NCBI GenBank assembly: GCA_000474255.1
Contig: BATO01000001.1
Location: 233,773 to 297,772 of the forward strand
Direction of reading: 5' to 3'
From: Aquipseudomonas alcaligenes MRY13-0052
Lineage (GTDB): Bacteria > Pseudomonadota > Gammaproteobacteria > Pseudomonadales > Pseudomonadaceae
DNA length: 64,000 nt
Part shown: in pieces, positions 62,082-64,000 of the stretch
How the letters are laid out: every line of letters starts with the position of its first letter
Position numbering within the stretch: the stretch's first letter is position 1
The notes under the pieces: model-generated
Told to the model about the DNA's origin: nothing
Database searches by the model: none
Seen by the model: the letters and a program-made list of their open reading frames with translations, nothing else
Made by a program: the position numbers and the translations under genes

Positions 62082-63506
62082 TCAGTGTTTGAACATGACG
62101 TGGCGGATGGCGGTGTAATCCTCCAGTCCATACATCGACATGTCCTTCCCGTAGCCCGACAGCTTCACGCCGCCGTGGGGCATTTCGCTGACCAGCATGA
62201 AGTGGGTGTTGACCCAGGTGCAGCCGTACTGCAGGCGTGAGGAGAGGCGGTGGGCGCGGCCGACGTCGGCGGTCCAGAGCGAGGAGGCCAGGCCGTAGTC
62301 GGAGTCGTTGGCCCAGGCCAGCACCTGCGCCTCGTCGTCGAAGGCGGTGACCGAGACCACCGGGCCGAAGACCTCGCGGCGGACGATCTCGTCGTCCTGC
62401 TGGGCGTCGGCGATCACGGTCGGCTCGAAGAAGAAGCCGGGGCCTTCGACCTTCTTGCCGCCGGTGACGATGCGGATGTGCGGCTGGGCGGCGGCGCGCT
62501 CGACGAAGCCGGCCACGCGCTCGCGGTGCTGCTCGGTGATCAGCGGGCCGAGCTCGGTGTCGGCGTCGTCCTGCAGGCCGTACTTGATGGTGGAGACGGC
62601 GGCGCCGAGCTTCTCGACGAACGTCTCGTAGATGCCCTTCTGCGCGTAGATGCGGCAGGCGGCGGTGCAGTCCTGGCCGGCGTTGTAGAAGCCGAAGGTG
62701 CGGATGCCTTCCACGGCGGCGTCGATGTCGGCGTCGTCGAAGATGATCACCGGGGCCTTGCCGCCCAGTTCCATGTGCATGCGCTTAACGGTGTCGGCGG
62801 TGCCGGCGATGATGCGCGAGCCGGTGGCCACCGAGCCGGTGAGCGAGACCATGCGCACCTTGGGGTGGGTGGTCAGCGGTTCGCCGACGCTGGGGCCACG
62901 GCCGAAGACGATGTTGACCACGCCGGCGGGGAAGATCTCGGCCAGGTACTCGGCCAGCTTCAGGGCGGTCAGCGGGGTCTGCTCGGAGGGCTTGAGCACC
63001 ACGGTGTTGCCGGCGGCCAGGGCCGGGCCGAGCTTCCATGCGGCCATCATCAACGGGTAGTTCCAGGGGGCGATGGAAGCGACCACGCCCACCGGGTCGC
63101 GGCGGATCATCGAGGTGTGGCCGGGCAGGTATTCACCGGCGGCGGAACCGCTCATGCAGCGGCTGGCACCGGCGAAGAAGCGGAACACGTCGGCGACGGC
63201 GGGCAGCTCGTCGTTCAGCGCGGCGGCGTAGGGCTTGCCGCAGTTGTCCGATTCCAGGCGCGCCAGTTCCTCGGCGCCGGCGTCGATGCGGTCGGCGAGC
63301 TTGAGCAGCAGGGCGGAGCGGTCCTTGGGCGAGGTCTGCGACCAGGCGTCGAAGGCGGCGTCGGCGGCGCGCACGGCGGCGTCGACCTGGGCCTCGCTGG
63401 CTTCGGGGATGTCCACCAGGGTGGTGCCACGGGCGGGGTTGAGCACGGCTTGCGCGGCGCCTTCGCCGGCGACCAGTTGGCCGTTGATCAAGAGTTTGGT
63501 CTGCAT
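62082..63506 (-). CDS. patD: Gamma-aminobutyraldehyde dehydrogenase (PatD/YdcW-like)
   Basis: A 474-residue NAD-dependent aldehyde dehydrogenase expected to oxidise 4-aminobutanal to GABA in putrescine and spermidine breakdown. It shows [37 protein letters not shown] cofactor site, [13 protein letters not shown], catalytic Glu in [18 protein letters not shown] (near 246) and catalytic Cys in [16 protein letters not shown] (near 279). The end [21 protein letters not shown] is typical of the YdcW subgroup. The ATG at 63506 has TGGAGG upstream. It is preceded by an ABC permease, the E. coli ydcV-ydcW order, supporting the substrate assignment. Confidence 0.9.
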   Translation of the reverse strand: MQTKLLINGQLVAGEGAAQAVLNPARGTTLVDIPEASEAQVDAAVRAADAAFDAWSQTSPKDRSALLLKLADRIDAGAEELARLESDNCGKPYAAALNDELPAVADVFRFFAGASRCMSGSAAGEYLPGHTSMIRRDPVGVVASIAPWNYPLMMAAWKLGPALAAGNTVVLKPSEQTPLTALKLAEYLAEIFPAGVVNIVFGRGPSVGEPLTTHPKVRMVSLTGSVATGSRIIAGTADTVKRMHMELGGKAPVIIFDDADIDAAVEGIRTFGFYNAGQDCTAACRIYAQKGIYETFVEKLGAAVSTIKYGLQDDADTELGPLITEQHRERVAGFVERAAAQPHIRIVTGGKKVEGPGFFFEPTVIADAQQDDEIVRREVFGPVVSVTAFDDEAQVLAWANDSDYGLASSLWTADVGRAHRLSSRLQYGCTWVNTHFMLVSEMPHGGVKLSGYGKDMSMYGLEDYTAIRHVMFKH

Positions 63507-63573
63507 GGTGAATCCTCCAGTCGGGGTTCGCTGATCCGGGTTGGAGCCCCCGCCACCCGGGCGGGGGCGGTTG

Positions 63574-64000
63574 TCATTTGCCGCTGCCGGCGACGCCTTC
63601 GCCACCCTTGGTCAGGTAGTAGGCGCCGAGGATCGGCAGCATGGTCACCAGCATCACCAGCATGGCGACGACGTTGGTCACCGGCACGTCGCGCGGGCGG
63701 CTGAGCTGGTTGAGCAGCCACAGCGGCAGGGTGCGTTCGTGGCCGGCGGTGAAGGTGGTGACGATGATCTCGTCGAAGGACAGGGCGAAGGCCAGCATGC
63801 CGCCTGCCAGCAGGGCCGAACCGAGGTTCGGCAGGATGATGTAGCGGAAGGTCTGCCAGCCGTCGGCGCCCAGGTCCATCGAGGCTTCGATGAGGCTGTG
63901 GGAGATGCGTCGGAAACGCGCGATCACGTTGTTGTGGACGATCACCACGCAGAAGGTGGCGTGGCCGATGATGATGGTCAGCAGCCCCGGTTCCAGGCCT
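63574..64000 (-). CDS. ABC transporter permease (PotC/YdcV-like), C-terminal part
   Basis: The 3' part of a polyamine-type ABC permease; the frame is open to the window edge, so the gene begins beyond 64000. The visible region contains [20 protein letters not shown], the EAA loop [32 protein letters not shown] that contacts the ATPase, and two or three membrane helices ([39 protein letters not shown]). This EAA-loop type is that of spermidine/putrescine and related transporters. With patD directly downstream it likely imports a polyamine, as YdcSTUV does. Confidence 0.9.
   Translation of the reverse strand, partial: GLEPGLLTIIIGHATFCVVIVHNNVIARFRRISHSLIEASMDLGADGWQTFRYIILPNLGSALLAGGMLAFALSFDEIIVTTFTAGHERTLPLWLLNQLSRPRDVPVTNVVAMLVMLVTMLPILGAYYLTKGGEGVAGSGK

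Overview
The window is a chromosomal segment of a high-GC gamma-proteobacterium, almost certainly a Pseudomonas of the P. aeruginosa/resinovorans/otitidis kind. The basis is the ffh-rpsP-rimM-trmD-rplS block, the xerD-dsbC-hom-thrC block and the yjfI...yaeQ-recJ block with Pseudomonas-type protein sequences, plus Pseudomonas-type intergenic repeats and ANR/DNR boxes. No RNA gene, CRISPR array, prophage or insertion sequence was recognised.

Layout. 1-2670: translation and tRNA-modification operon (ffh end, rpsP, rimM, trmD, rplS, strong terminator). 2.7-9.9 kb: a 1209-residue hybrid sensor kinase without an adjacent response regulator, an acyl-CoA thioesterase, an odd GspE-N-domain protein and a CPA1-type cation/proton antiporter. 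9.9-14.7 kb: xerD, dsbC, hom, thrC. 14.7-18.9 kb: an accessory island with three near-identical tandem genes of unknown function (exact 813-bp period between stop codons), a short relative of them, a secreted EndoU-type RNase and an ECF-like sigma factor. 19.3-30.1 kb: a denitrification island with cytochrome c551, nirQ-nirO-nirP, norC-norB, norD, a small zinc-ribbon protein, dnr, ytfE/scdA, a second Crp/Fnr regulator, nirV and a copper nitrite reductase nirK. Several ANR/DNR boxes are visible, and two of them overlap the stop codon of the preceding gene. 30.4-32.5 kb: a periplasmic binding protein and a CaiB-type CoA transferase.

32.8-43.4 kb: a one-directional envelope-stress-like cluster. 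It holds a DUF2170 protein with a DNA-binding-like N-terminus and a perfect inverted repeat at its promoter, a PspA-like protein, a YqiJ-like OB-fold membrane protein, a YqiK-like flotillin, a small TerB-like protein, a 1750-residue AAA+ ATPase and a single-HKD phospholipase D-like protein. This cluster is the best candidate here for a poorly characterised multi-component system. 43.7-46.4 kb: a superfamily 1 helicase broken by a frameshift. 46.6-50.2 kb: a membrane diguanylate cyclase, a repeat-rich gap and a membrane-anchored helical-repeat protein. 50.3-52.7 kb: yaeQ and recJ. 53.1-59.1 kb: a short-chain dehydrogenase, a CSLREA beta-helix secreted protein, a chemoreceptor and two small conserved genes. 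59.4-64 kb: polyamine catabolism (spermidine dehydrogenase, an NTF2-like secreted protein, gamma-aminobutyraldehyde dehydrogenase and an ABC permease that runs off the window).

From memory, P. aeruginosa carries recJ, yaeQ, the large ATPase, flotillin, PspA and yjfI close to thrC. If so, the EndoU/triplicate island and the nirK island look like material inserted between thrC and yjfI in this strain. That is an inference and needs a synteny comparison.
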